This document shows, in pieces, positions 7,250-15,388 of a stretch of 64,000 bases of DNA. A model generated the notes under the pieces. It had not been told where the DNA came from. It did no database searches and saw nothing but the letters and a program-made list of their open reading frames with translations. Origin of the DNA: Salisaeta longa DSM 21114. GTDB lineage: Bacteria; Bacteroidota; Rhodothermia; Rhodothermales; Salinibacteraceae. Numbering within the stretch: position 1 is the first letter of the stretch; each line of letters begins with the position of its first letter. The DNA lies in NCBI RefSeq assembly GCF_000419585.1, contig NZ_ATTH01000001.1, positions 2,457,001 through 2,521,000 on the forward strand, given 5' to 3'. Made by a program: the position numbers and the translations under genes.

Positions 7250-9451
7250 ATGAAGTACTGCGAGCACTGCCAATTACCCATTGCCGAAGACGGTGTGCGT
7301 GGCCCGTCTGCAGACGAGGCATCGGTACACGATGCAGCGTGCTACTGCTGCTACGGTTGTCGGATGGCTGATGAGGTGCTTTCTGATCAAACCGGCGCTG
7401 CAACCTCAAAATCGACCGACGTGCAGCAGGCGCTGCTCTATCGCCTATTCTTGGGCGCTCTGCTCGCAGCGTTCACGATGGCCATCAGCGTGGCCATCAG
7501 TGTAGGGTATGGGTTTCGGGCCCTGCGATCGCTGGATACAGGCTTTGATCCCGCACACTGGGCACTACTCTTTGCGGCGGTTCCTGCACTGGCGCTTTTG
7601 GCCCCCCCGCTGGTGCGTGCTGCCTGGCGCGACGTCCGTCAGCGTCGCCTCACGCTCAATGTATTGTTTACACTCGGCACCGGAAGTGCTGTGGCGGCAA
7701 GCATTGTCTCGTACGTTCGGGGCACTGGCCCTATCTATCTGGAGACCGCTACGATGCTTTTGGCGCTTCACACCCTTGGGCGCTACCTTACGGCGCGCGC
7801 CAAAAACCGTGCGACGCGTGTCTTAGATCGTCTCCTCAGTATTCCAGAAACTACGTACGAGCGGCTCTCGCCCGATGAGGCGGAGGTTGCGCCGGACGAG
7901 CTTCGGGTGGATGATCAAATACGCTTGCGCGCCGGCGATACGGTTCCTGTTGATGGGCAAATAGAAAGGGGCAACAGCTACATTGATGAACGATCGCTTA
8001 CGGGGGAGGCACAGCCCACGGTGTATGGACCGGGCGACGCCGTTTACGCAGGGACGCAGGTGGTTGATGGGATGCTCGCGGTTCGGGTGACCGCCGTCGC
8101 TGAGGAGCGGCGGCTTGCCCGTATTGAAAAGACCGTACGCGAGGCGTTGCGCCAGCCTACCCATGTGGAGCAGGCCACCGACCGTGTCATGCGCTGGCTT
8201 ATCCCGGGTGCTGTGGTGCTCGCGCTGGTAACATTTGGGGGATGGTATTGGGCGGTGGGCTTTCAAAAGGCCCTCTACACGGCACTAAGTGTTGTTCTCA
8301 TTACGTGCCCGTGTGCCCTGAGCCTTGCGGTGCCTCTTACATTCATTGTCGCCCTCAATCAAGCTGCCGAACGGGGCATTGTTCTGCATTCCGGCGCTTC
8401 GCTCCTAACAACGGGGCAAGCGCAGACCGTCCTCTTTGATAAGACAGGCACGCTAAGCACGCCCGATGCGTCGCGTCTTCATTTCACCGTACTGCCTTCC
8501 AGGACGGCCCAGACGTCGCTGGTGCCTGCGGCAGAGGACGCACCACCTGCTCTGTTATACAACGGGTACGAACCCTCCGGGCCACGTTCGCTAGCGGAGG
8601 ACGATTGTTTGCAACTGGCAGCAGCCGTTGAGGCTGGTACGCGGCATCCCCTCGCGAAAGCCATTGAGCAGGCTGCAGCTGCCCGGGGGCTTGCACCGTT
8701 GGAAGCAGATGAGGTGCAGACGTTGCCGGGGGCAGGAGTTGTAGGCGTTGTGCATGCTAGGAATTCCTCTGTGCGCGTTGGGGTCGGGAATGCAAAGCTT
8801 GCGGGTGCGATAGACGTCGATGTGCCCCCGGAGGTGCGGACGGTAGCTGATACACAGGAATCAGCGGGGCACAGCACGCACTTTCTATTTGTTGAGGATA
8901 GTGTCGTAGCTGTTATAAGCTTGGCAGAACAACCGCGTGCGGAGGCCTCCGCGGCTCTCCATCAACTGCGTGCCGATGGCGCTGACGTGCGAGTGCTAAC
9001 GGGCGACCGGCCTGAAGCTGCTCATCGGTTGGCCCAATCGATGGACGTTCTTGTCGAGTACCAACAATCGCCTGAAGACAAAATAGCGTATGTGCAGCGC
9101 ATGCGTGCTGATAACGGACCGGTTGTGATGGTAGGCGATGGCATTAATGACGCGGCTGCACTTGCTGCGGCCGACGTGGGCATTGCCCCTAGAGGAGGAG
9201 CCGGCCAGGCACTTCAGGCGGCTGATGTGGCGCTGTACAACACAGACCTTGGTAATGTTGCATGGCTCCGGGCGCTTGGGATACGAACGCGACGCACCAT
9301 CCAACAGAATTTGGCGTGGACATTCGTGTATAATGCTGCGGGTCTTATGCTGGCGGCCTCCGGGCTTTTGCACCCGCTAGCTGCGGTTGTTATTATGACG
9401 CTCAGCAGCCTGTTCGTGACGTGGAATGCGCTACGTCTCCGCAACCTGTGA
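7250..9451 (+). CDS. ccoI: CcoI-type copper-transporting P-type ATPase
   Basis: A P1B ATPase that exports copper toward the periplasm for assembly of the CcoN copper centre. The 733-aa product has an N-terminal Cys motif (CEHCQLP then CCYGCRM), SLTGEAQP, the membrane CPC in LITCPCALSLAVP, the phosphorylation site FDKTGTLS and GDGINDAAALAAADVG. A classical HMA fold with GMxCxxC is not evident. It is the last gene of the oxidase operon and its end overlaps the convergent sensor kinase gene by 21 bases. The assignment to CcoI rather than CopA rests on the N-terminal motif and the operon. Confidence 0.92.
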   Translation: MKYCEHCQLPIAEDGVRGPSADEASVHDAACYCCYGCRMADEVLSDQTGAATSKSTDVQQALLYRLFLGALLAAFTMAISVAISVGYGFRALRSLDTGFDPAHWALLFAAVPALALLAPPLVRAAWRDVRQRRLTLNVLFTLGTGSAVAASIVSYVRGTGPIYLETATMLLALHTLGRYLTARAKNRATRVLDRLLSIPETTYERLSPDEAEVAPDELRVDDQIRLRAGDTVPVDGQIERGNSYIDERSLTGEAQPTVYGPGDAVYAGTQVVDGMLAVRVTAVAEERRLARIEKTVREALRQPTHVEQATDRVMRWLIPGAVVLALVTFGGWYWAVGFQKALYTALSVVLITCPCALSLAVPLTFIVALNQAAERGIVLHSGASLLTTGQAQTVLFDKTGTLSTPDASRLHFTVLPSRTAQTSLVPAAEDAPPALLYNGYEPSGPRSLAEDDCLQLAAAVEAGTRHPLAKAIEQAAAARGLAPLEADEVQTLPGAGVVGVVHARNSSVRVGVGNAKLAGAIDVDVPPEVRTVADTQESAGHSTHFLFVEDSVVAVISLAEQPRAEASAALHQLRADGADVRVLTGDRPEAAHRLAQSMDVLVEYQQSPEDKIAYVQRMRADNGPVVMVGDGINDAAALAAADVGIAPRGGAGQALQAADVALYNTDLGNVAWLRALGIRTRRTIQQNLAWTFVYNAAGLMLAASGLLHPLAAVVIMTLSSLFVTWNALRLRNL

Positions 9452-10930
9452 GGGCCTCTTATCTGCTCGCGGAAGGCGTACGGTAAACGTGCTGCCATGG
9501 CCTGCTCCACGGCTTTGCGCCTGCACGTCGCCGTTGTACCGCTCGGCTATCGCCTGCACGATAGAAAGTCCCAGCCCGCTTCCCTGCGCTTCTTCGGCGG
9601 CTTGGGCGGAGCGGTAAAACCGGTCGAACAGCCGGTGGGCCCCGGAGGGATCAAACCCAATGCCGTCGTCTGTAACACGAAGCGCCATCTCCGCATCGGT
9701 CCTGTGCACTTCGACTTGCACGCAGCCGCCGCGGGGAGTGTATTTGAGTGCGTTGTCAATCAGGTTGTCGATGAGCGTATCTGCATAACGCGTGGGAAGT
9801 GCGACGGGCCCGCTCTCAAGAGAGGCAATCTGCAGATCAATGGCGCGCCGCCGGGCGCGGGCTTCAAAGTGCTGGGCGCGTTTCCGAACCCGCTGGGCAA
9901 GATCCAAGGAGGCCACCTGGTGGTCTTGCATCGCAAGGGATTCGACCTCCGAGAGCGTCATCAGCTCGTCCAGCATGCCGCTTAGGGCCTCCGTATGGCG
10001 TCCAATGGCCTCGAGCGCCGCACGATAATCCGCTTCCGATCGGGATTTGCGCAAGGTAACGTCCAGTTCACTCTGGATCGCCGTAAGCGGCGTAAACATC
10101 TTGTGCGCAGCATCTGAGCGAAAGTGCCGCTCGCGTTTGAATGCCTGCCGAATGCGTTGCAACATGGCGTTGAACGTCTCGGCGAGGTCGGTCAGCTCGT
10201 CGCGCACACCAAAGTCGGTAGGCAACTGGCCCGTCGGTTCCTCTTGAATGTCACGCGCGGCCTTCGTGAGTGCCGCCACCGGGCGCAGCGCGCGATGGGC
10301 CATTCCGTAGCCCGTTCCAATCGCAACCACCACGCTCATGGCAATGCCCAGGGCGAGCAGCCATCCCAGCCGGTGCATCTCACGATGGATCGACGATTCG
10401 AGGCGGGTGACCTCCAGCCACAGGGCGGCCGGCCCGGCTGATTTCTGCTCCGCGATGGGATGGTACAACGATCGCACCCGTTCTCCCTCCCAGGTGTGGA
10501 CGCGGAGGGCCTGTGTGCGGTCTTCCGGAAGATGCGGCGGAAAAGACGAGCGACGGTCAAAGTTCTTGCTGGCGCGTAGCACCTGCCCGTTGGCGCGAAG
10601 CACACGCACAAACGTGCCATATGAACCGTACAGGTGCTGAATCGGCGATGGAGGCGCGGCCATTGCACGTTGATGGTCGTCGAGGCGCTGCATGATCGTG
10701 TGGGCTTCGGCACGGAGGTGCCGCTCAAAGTCGCGGTGCAGGCCGACGTGAACGCTTGTGTAGAGGTAGACGACGAAGAGCGAAAGCAAGATCAGAAGGC
10801 TCAAGCCGTACCACAGCGCCAGCCGCGTAGAGATGGACAGGCGCGGGTGCGACAGGCGCGAAAGGAGTGAACGCAGGCCCATATTACGGTTGAGCGGATG
10901 GTTGTGTGGGGGATGGTCGCTCCACGGCAT
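9431..10930 (-). CDS. Sensor histidine kinase, heavy-metal type
   Basis: The 499-aa membrane kinase has two spans (about residues 37-60 and 187-210) bracketing a periplasmic sensor domain, then a HAMP linker, the phospho-acceptor region SDAAHKMFTPLTAI (a slightly divergent H-box), an N-box with DNLIDNALKYTPRGG, and the G-boxes DDGIGFD and GSGLGLSIVQAIAE. It is downstream of its response regulator with a 69-base gap. Position between cbb3 copper ATPase and a Cus-like efflux operon suggests a copper or silver sensor of the CusS type; this is inferred. A shorter start at MGLRSLLSRL is possible. Confidence 0.9.
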   Translation of the reverse strand: MPWSDHPPHNHPLNRNMGLRSLLSRLSHPRLSISTRLALWYGLSLLILLSLFVVYLYTSVHVGLHRDFERHLRAEAHTIMQRLDDHQRAMAAPPSPIQHLYGSYGTFVRVLRANGQVLRASKNFDRRSSFPPHLPEDRTQALRVHTWEGERVRSLYHPIAEQKSAGPAALWLEVTRLESSIHREMHRLGWLLALGIAMSVVVAIGTGYGMAHRALRPVAALTKAARDIQEEPTGQLPTDFGVRDELTDLAETFNAMLQRIRQAFKRERHFRSDAAHKMFTPLTAIQSELDVTLRKSRSEADYRAALEAIGRHTEALSGMLDELMTLSEVESLAMQDHQVASLDLAQRVRKRAQHFEARARRRAIDLQIASLESGPVALPTRYADTLIDNLIDNALKYTPRGGCVQVEVHRTDAEMALRVTDDGIGFDPSGAHRLFDRFYRSAQAAEEAQGSGLGLSIVQAIAERYNGDVQAQSRGAGHGSTFTVRLPRADKRPSQVAET

Positions 10931-10999
10931 TGCGCTGCACGCCTGCTGGCACCAGCATTCGCCCCAGCGGCCACCCAGCGTAGCAGGCTCACGGTACGC

Positions 11000-11752
11000 T
11001 TAGGACGTGTCGGAAGGGGCTGCCAGTACGGTGAGCCGGTACCCTACGCCGCGCTCGGTTTCCAGCGCTACAGGGGCAAGGTGGGGGGCATTCAGGTCGA
11101 CGGTCTTCAGAGCGCGGCGCAGGTTTGATACGGTGACGTCAATGGCGTTAGCGGTTACATCATACGGCGATCCCCACACCCGTTCTGCGATGCGGGTTCG
11201 CGTAACGACCTCGCCTTGCCGGCGAAGCAAGAGCTCCAGCAACCGGAAAGCTTTGGGGCGGAGGTCGAGCTCGGAGGGGCCGTAGCGGACCTTGCGCCGG
11301 CTTGTGTCCATCGAGAGGGCACCGGCCTGCAGGTGGATAGGCTGGACGCCAACTGCAGGATCTTCTTCGCTTGCCCGGCGGTGCAGCGCGCGCAGCCGGG
11401 CAAGGAGTTCTTCAAACGAAAAGGGCTTCGTCAGGTAATCATCGGCGCCCGCATCGAGGCCCGCGACGCGGTGATCCACGTCGCGAAGGGCCGTGAGCAT
11501 GAGCACCGGAACCCGGCCCCCCGCATCGCGGAGCCGCTCAATCAGGGTGCGGCCGTCCATGCCCGGAAGGCGCCAGTCAACGATCAGCGTTTCGTACGAG
11601 GTCACGAGGGCCTCCCCCAGCGCGTCCTCGGCCCGTTTCATCCAATCGACCTGGTATCCTTCCTCTTCCAGCCCTCGTTTGATGGGGCCCGCAACGCGCT
11701 CGTCGTCTTCCACAAAGAGGAGACGCTGTGTGGCGGGCGGGCGCTGGGGCAT
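11000..11752 (-). CDS. OmpR/CusR-family response regulator
   Basis: A 250-aa two-domain regulator. The receiver domain (about residues 9-125) has the acidic pair VEDDE, the phospho-acceptor in LIVDWRLPGMDGRTL, and K in LTKPFSFEELLAR. The C-terminal winged-helix domain (about 145-240) ends with the typical ALKTVDLNAP and RGVGYRL motifs. It is transcribed ahead of the histidine kinase and divergently from the efflux operon, so it probably activates that operon in response to a metal signal. Confidence 0.93.
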   Translation of the reverse strand: MPQRPPATQRLLFVEDDERVAGPIKRGLEEEGYQVDWMKRAEDALGEALVTSYETLIVDWRLPGMDGRTLIERLRDAGGRVPVLMLTALRDVDHRVAGLDAGADDYLTKPFSFEELLARLRALHRRASEEDPAVGVQPIHLQAGALSMDTSRRKVRYGPSELDLRPKAFRLLELLLRRQGEVVTRTRIAERVWGSPYDVTANAIDVTVSNLRRALKTVDLNAPHLAPVALETERGVGYRLTVLAAPSDTS

Positions 11753-11779
11753 AAGGGCACTACCTTTTGGAATGCTAAG

Positions 11780-11834
11780 GTTGTCGACGGGCTCACAACA
11801 GCCGGCCTTCGTTACCTAGTGATTGGTTGTACAA
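11780..11834. promoter_or_regulatory. Candidate operator between regulator and efflux operon
   Basis: The 122-base divergent gap contains an inverted pair GTTGT (11780-11784) and ACAAC (11795-11799) and an 8-base palindrome TTGTACAA (11827-11834). Either could be a response-regulator binding site. I cannot tell which without comparison to related genomes. Confidence 0.25.
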
Positions 11835-11874
11835 ACAGCCTTTGCATTTGATCGCCGAACGTGGCCGCCGACCG

Positions 11875-12006
11875 ATGGATCCGTGGTTTCTCCTCATGCT
11901 TGCCGTCTGGCTTATGGGCCTTGTGGGAGCCTGGGGGCTCATTGGTCGCTCGTTACGCGCGCCAGCACCATCTTCTAAGCATTCGCCCGGCACGTCTGAT
12001 GAATGA
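11875..12006 (+). CDS. 43-aa membrane microprotein coupled to efflux outer membrane gene
   Basis: A short frame MDPWFLLMLAVWLMGLVGAWG... has one strong membrane span (residues 3-25) and a short polar tail ending GTSDE. Its last codons overlap the ATG of the downstream TolC-type gene (ATGAATGA), a coupling arrangement that supports real translation. It is the first gene after the divergent regulator. The function is unknown; a small modulator of the efflux complex is one possibility. Confidence 0.55.
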   Translation: MDPWFLLMLAVWLMGLVGAWGLIGRSLRAPAPSSKHSPGTSDE

Positions 12007-13297
12007 ACGCTCCGCTGCATGGCATCTCTGGTTGCTTTGCATAGCTGCAGCAAGTTGCGTGATGTGGGTTGCACCGGCCATTGGGCAGCCCATCGACGCC
12101 CAGCCGGCGAACGAGCCACGGATGGACCCGTCCACGCGCCGCGTCTCGCTGGGTGAGGCGCTCCGCTTGTTTCGATCCAACAATCTATCGCTTCGGCGCG
12201 CGCAAGCGCAGGTTACGGCTCAGCGCGGGGAGGCCCGGCAAACGGCGGCGTACCCGAACCCTCAGCTACAAGCCAGCTACGAGCCGATCTGGCGTAACGG
12301 CACCCGCCGGTCGGAAGCCTACGTGACCCTCAGTCAGCGGATTGCACGGAGCGGCCGACGCTACCGGATAGACGCAGCCCGCGCCCGTGTAGGCGCTGTG
12401 CAGGCCCGCACGCAGGCCGATCGGCTGCGGCTTACCTTCGAGGTCGCCGCGGCTTACGTTCGGGCTGCCACTGCCGAGGCACGGGTGCGGCAGTTCAGCC
12501 GCGTAGCCCGCGTGTTTCGATCCGCAGATTCGAGCTTCGCGGCCCGCGAGGCTGCAGGCGAGGCGTCGGGATATGCCGTGCGGCGCATCCGGCTGGAGCG
12601 AGCACGGTACGAGCAGCGCCTGGCCACCGCGCGGCGCAACGTCCTGACCGCCCGGCGGCACCTCGCCCTCCTGATCGTGCCCGAGGGGGCCCCGTCGGTG
12701 GCCGTCAAACGCCTGCCGCAGGCCCTTCCGCCTCCTGTCACCGAAGACGAAGCCCTCCGCGTAGCGCTTCGCCAGCGCCCCGAACTTCGGCGCTGGCAGT
12801 CCCGGGTCGATGCGCAGCGGGCGGCGCTTCAGGCGGCGCGCCATGCCGTAGGGCCCAGCCCCACCGTTACTGCTGGATACAAAGATCAATCGGATGGATT
12901 TGTAGGGGTGTTCTTGGGGGTGTCGCTTCCCCTGCCCCTATTTAACCGCCACCACGGGCAGGCGGCTGCCGCGTCGGCTCGTCTCTCGGCCACGCAAACC
13001 ACACAGATGCTTGTGCGCCGCGAGATAAAAAATGATGTTCGGCAGGCGCACAGCGCGTACGCTTCGCTGCGTCGGCAAATACAGCCGATGAACCAGCACC
13101 TGCTATCCGGGGCTGGCGACCTTCTGGAGATTGCTCAGACAAGCTACGCCGAGGGCGAGATGTCCCTCCTTGAGCTCCTCGATGCCACCGAGGCGTACCA
13201 CGATGCACAGATTCGAACGGTGAACATGCGGGCGGATTTGTGGACGCGGTATTTCGATGTTTTGCGCGCCATGGGGCACCCCCTTCGGATGCCATAG
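11999..13297 (+). CDS. TolC-family outer membrane efflux protein (CusC/CzcC-like)
   Basis: Outer membrane channel of a tripartite metal efflux pump. The 432-aa product starts with a signal peptide ending near PAIGQP, then has the two long alpha-helical repeats of the outer membrane efflux family; the motif VSLGEALRLFRSNNLSLRRA marks the first repeat and TAGYKDQSDGFVGVFLGVSLP leads into the second. LLELLDATEAYHDAQI near the C-terminus is typical. A longer frame exists upstream, but the ATG at 11999 directly precedes the signal peptide and overlaps the upstream microprotein stop. It is followed by the adaptor and pump genes. Confidence 0.88.
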   Translation: MNERSAAWHLWLLCIAAASCVMWVAPAIGQPIDAQPANEPRMDPSTRRVSLGEALRLFRSNNLSLRRAQAQVTAQRGEARQTAAYPNPQLQASYEPIWRNGTRRSEAYVTLSQRIARSGRRYRIDAARARVGAVQARTQADRLRLTFEVAAAYVRAATAEARVRQFSRVARVFRSADSSFAAREAAGEASGYAVRRIRLERARYEQRLATARRNVLTARRHLALLIVPEGAPSVAVKRLPQALPPPVTEDEALRVALRQRPELRRWQSRVDAQRAALQAARHAVGPSPTVTAGYKDQSDGFVGVFLGVSLPLPLFNRHHGQAAAASARLSATQTTQMLVRREIKNDVRQAHSAYASLRRQIQPMNQHLLSGAGDLLEIAQTSYAEGEMSLLELLDATEAYHDAQIRTVNMRADLWTRYFDVLRAMGHPLRMP

Positions 13298-13366
13298 CCC
13301 TGCCGCGCATGTACCTAATACGTTTACACTCTACCATTGCACCGACCCCATACCATGACCCATACC

Positions 13367-13663
13367 ATGAAACGCATTGTACGCCACACATTGTCGCTTG
13401 CCCTCGTCCTTGCTCTTACAGGCGCACTTGCTGCGTGCGGCAGCGGCGAGGGCCAGGGGAACGCGGCCCCCGGGACCCATACGCACGATGACGGCTCCAG
13501 CCATGCCCATGACGGCGACGCTCACATGCATGATGCCGACACTTCGGCAACGCGCCTCGACACGTCGGGCATGGAGACCAGCACGCCTACCACGGACGGT
13601 AGCACCCCTGCGCAGGAGGGCGCCACGCACAGCCACGGCGGCGGATCGCATGCGCACGAGTAA
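13367..13663 (+). CDS. His-rich lipoprotein, putative periplasmic metal binder
   Basis: A 98-aa lipoprotein with signal peptide and lipobox (GALAAC, Cys near residue 24). The mature part is polar and has ten His residues in clusters such as HTHDDGSSHAHDGDAHMH and THSHGGGSHAH. No family is recognised, but His clusters next to a CusB/CusA pump suggest binding of Cu, Zn or Ni in the periplasm, a role filled by CusF in enteric bacteria. Upstream start codons at 13337 (TTG) and 13355 (ATG) are possible; 13367 gives the best signal peptide. Confidence 0.7.
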   Translation: MKRIVRHTLSLALVLALTGALAACGSGEGQGNAAPGTHTHDDGSSHAHDGDAHMHDADTSATRLDTSGMETSTPTTDGSTPAQEGATHSHGGGSHAHE

Positions 13664-13719
13664 TCCCTCCCCCTTTTTCAATAACTGGCGCTCCTCCCTC
13701 GCTCCATCCCTGCGCTCTC

Positions 13720-15240
13720 ATGGCTCTGCGGTTTTCACTACTTCTCACCACGTTCGCTCTGTTGCTCGCTGGATGTGGGGGCGGCCGTGCTGGAGGACCG
13801 GCTGCCGATGGCACGCCTAGCTCCAACGAGAGCGGCCATGCACACAACGGCGGCACGTCGTCGATCGCCGTGACGGCCTGGTCGGCCGAGACAGAACTCT
13901 TCTTTGAGCACCCACCGCTGGTTGCAGGGCAGCGCAGCGGCCCGTGGGCCATTCATGTAACCCAACGCCGCGGGTACCAGCTCATCGGTGAGGGTACGCT
14001 CACCCTGCGCTTCCGTCGCTCAGACGGCGCGGCCTACGTACACACGGCCAATGCCCCGTCGCGGCCCGGCATCTTCACGCCACAGCCCACCATTCCTGAG
14101 GCGGGTACGTTTCGCCTCTTCATGATTGTAGGCAGCCCGCAGCTGCGCGATACCGTCGAGGTGGGGGACATCCGCGTGTATGCGTCTGCTGATGAAGCGG
14201 AGATCCCGCCGGCTCCTGAAGGAGACATCACGTTCTTAAAAGAACAGCAGTGGGCGATTGATTTCGGTGTTGCAACGACCAGTGTCCGGTCGGTGCGGCC
14301 CTCGGTAGAGGCCCCCGGCGAGATTGTGCCGGTCGCCGGGCAATATGCGCGCGTCTCGGCACCTGTCAGTGGACTCACGCCGGCTGAGGCCAATCTCGGG
14401 ATGCCTGCCCCGGGCGATCGCGTACGGAAAGGCGAGACGCTTGCCGTTTTGGCACCATCCGGCGGCACCGGCTCCTATGTCGAGACAAAAGCCCGCGTGG
14501 AGCGCCTGAAGCGTGAGGTGGCACGGGCCAAGCGGCTCTATGCCATCGAAGCTATTCCCGAAAAGCAGCTCATCGAGGCCCGCCACGACCTGGAGGTGGC
14601 GCAGGCCGCCCTTCAATCGATAGGGGGCGGTGAGGGAGCGGGCTTCAACTACCGGCTGCGCGCACCCATCACGGGGCAGGTGCAAGAGCGCCATCTCGCG
14701 CCCGGCAGCCGGGTCGAGGTGGGCACTGTGCTTTACACCATCGTGGACCCACGCCGGGTGTGGGTGCGCCTGCACGTTCCTGCCGAGCAGGCGGCGCGGG
14801 CCAATGCGGCGGTGGGCGGCGTCTTTACCGTAGCGGGCAGCGAGACGCCCTACACGGCAGACCGCGTGGTGTCGACGGGGGCCGCACTCGATGCGGATAC
14901 GCGCACGCTTCCGGTTCTGCTTGCAGCGGCAAACCCCGAAGGCCGCCTCAAGATCGGCATGATGGTCGACGGGCGCCTGCTTACCGGTACGTCCGTCGAG
15001 GGCGTGACCATCCCCAATGCGGCGATTCAGATTGAGGATGGCCAGCCGGTCGCCTACGTGCAAACCGGCGGCGAGTCTTTCGCGCGTCGTCCGTTGCAGC
15101 TCGGCCCGACCGACGGCTATGCAACGATTGTCGAGCGCGGCCTTGAAGCCGGCGAACACGTTGTCACCAATGGTGCCTATCAAGTTTATCTGGCCTCGCT
15201 GAACGCGAGCGAGATGGCCGGTCATGGTCACCCGCACTGA
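13720..15240 (+). CDS. RND efflux periplasmic adaptor (CusB/CzcB-like), lipoprotein
   Basis: Membrane fusion protein linking the RND pump to the outer membrane channel. The 506-aa product has a lipoprotein signal (LLLAGC), an unusual N-terminal region of about 150 residues that looks like a beta-rich domain, then the barrel-sandwich hybrid (APGEIVPVAGQYARVSAPVSG), an alpha-hairpin (VERLKREVARAKRLYAIEAIPEKQ), and the second lipoyl half (LRAPITGQVQERHLAPGSRVE). A His pair near the mature N-terminus (GHAHNGG) and at the C-terminal end (GHGHPH) may bind metal. It precedes the pump gene by 148 bases. Confidence 0.9.
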   Translation: MALRFSLLLTTFALLLAGCGGGRAGGPAADGTPSSNESGHAHNGGTSSIAVTAWSAETELFFEHPPLVAGQRSGPWAIHVTQRRGYQLIGEGTLTLRFRRSDGAAYVHTANAPSRPGIFTPQPTIPEAGTFRLFMIVGSPQLRDTVEVGDIRVYASADEAEIPPAPEGDITFLKEQQWAIDFGVATTSVRSVRPSVEAPGEIVPVAGQYARVSAPVSGLTPAEANLGMPAPGDRVRKGETLAVLAPSGGTGSYVETKARVERLKREVARAKRLYAIEAIPEKQLIEARHDLEVAQAALQSIGGGEGAGFNYRLRAPITGQVQERHLAPGSRVEVGTVLYTIVDPRRVWVRLHVPAEQAARANAAVGGVFTVAGSETPYTADRVVSTGAALDADTRTLPVLLAAANPEGRLKIGMMVDGRLLTGTSVEGVTIPNAAIQIEDGQPVAYVQTGGESFARRPLQLGPTDGYATIVERGLEAGEHVVTNGAYQVYLASLNASEMAGHGHPH

Positions 15241-15388
15241 CCTCGAAAAGGGGGGAGCCCCCAGCAGGGGCTACAATAGGCAGGGGGCCATCGATTCACA
15301 ATGCACACCGCTCGTTTCCCTGCTTCGCGTGCCCCCGATCACTCGCCCCTACGCACCCGTTTTTTTTCTCCCGCAGCTTTTCTGACCG

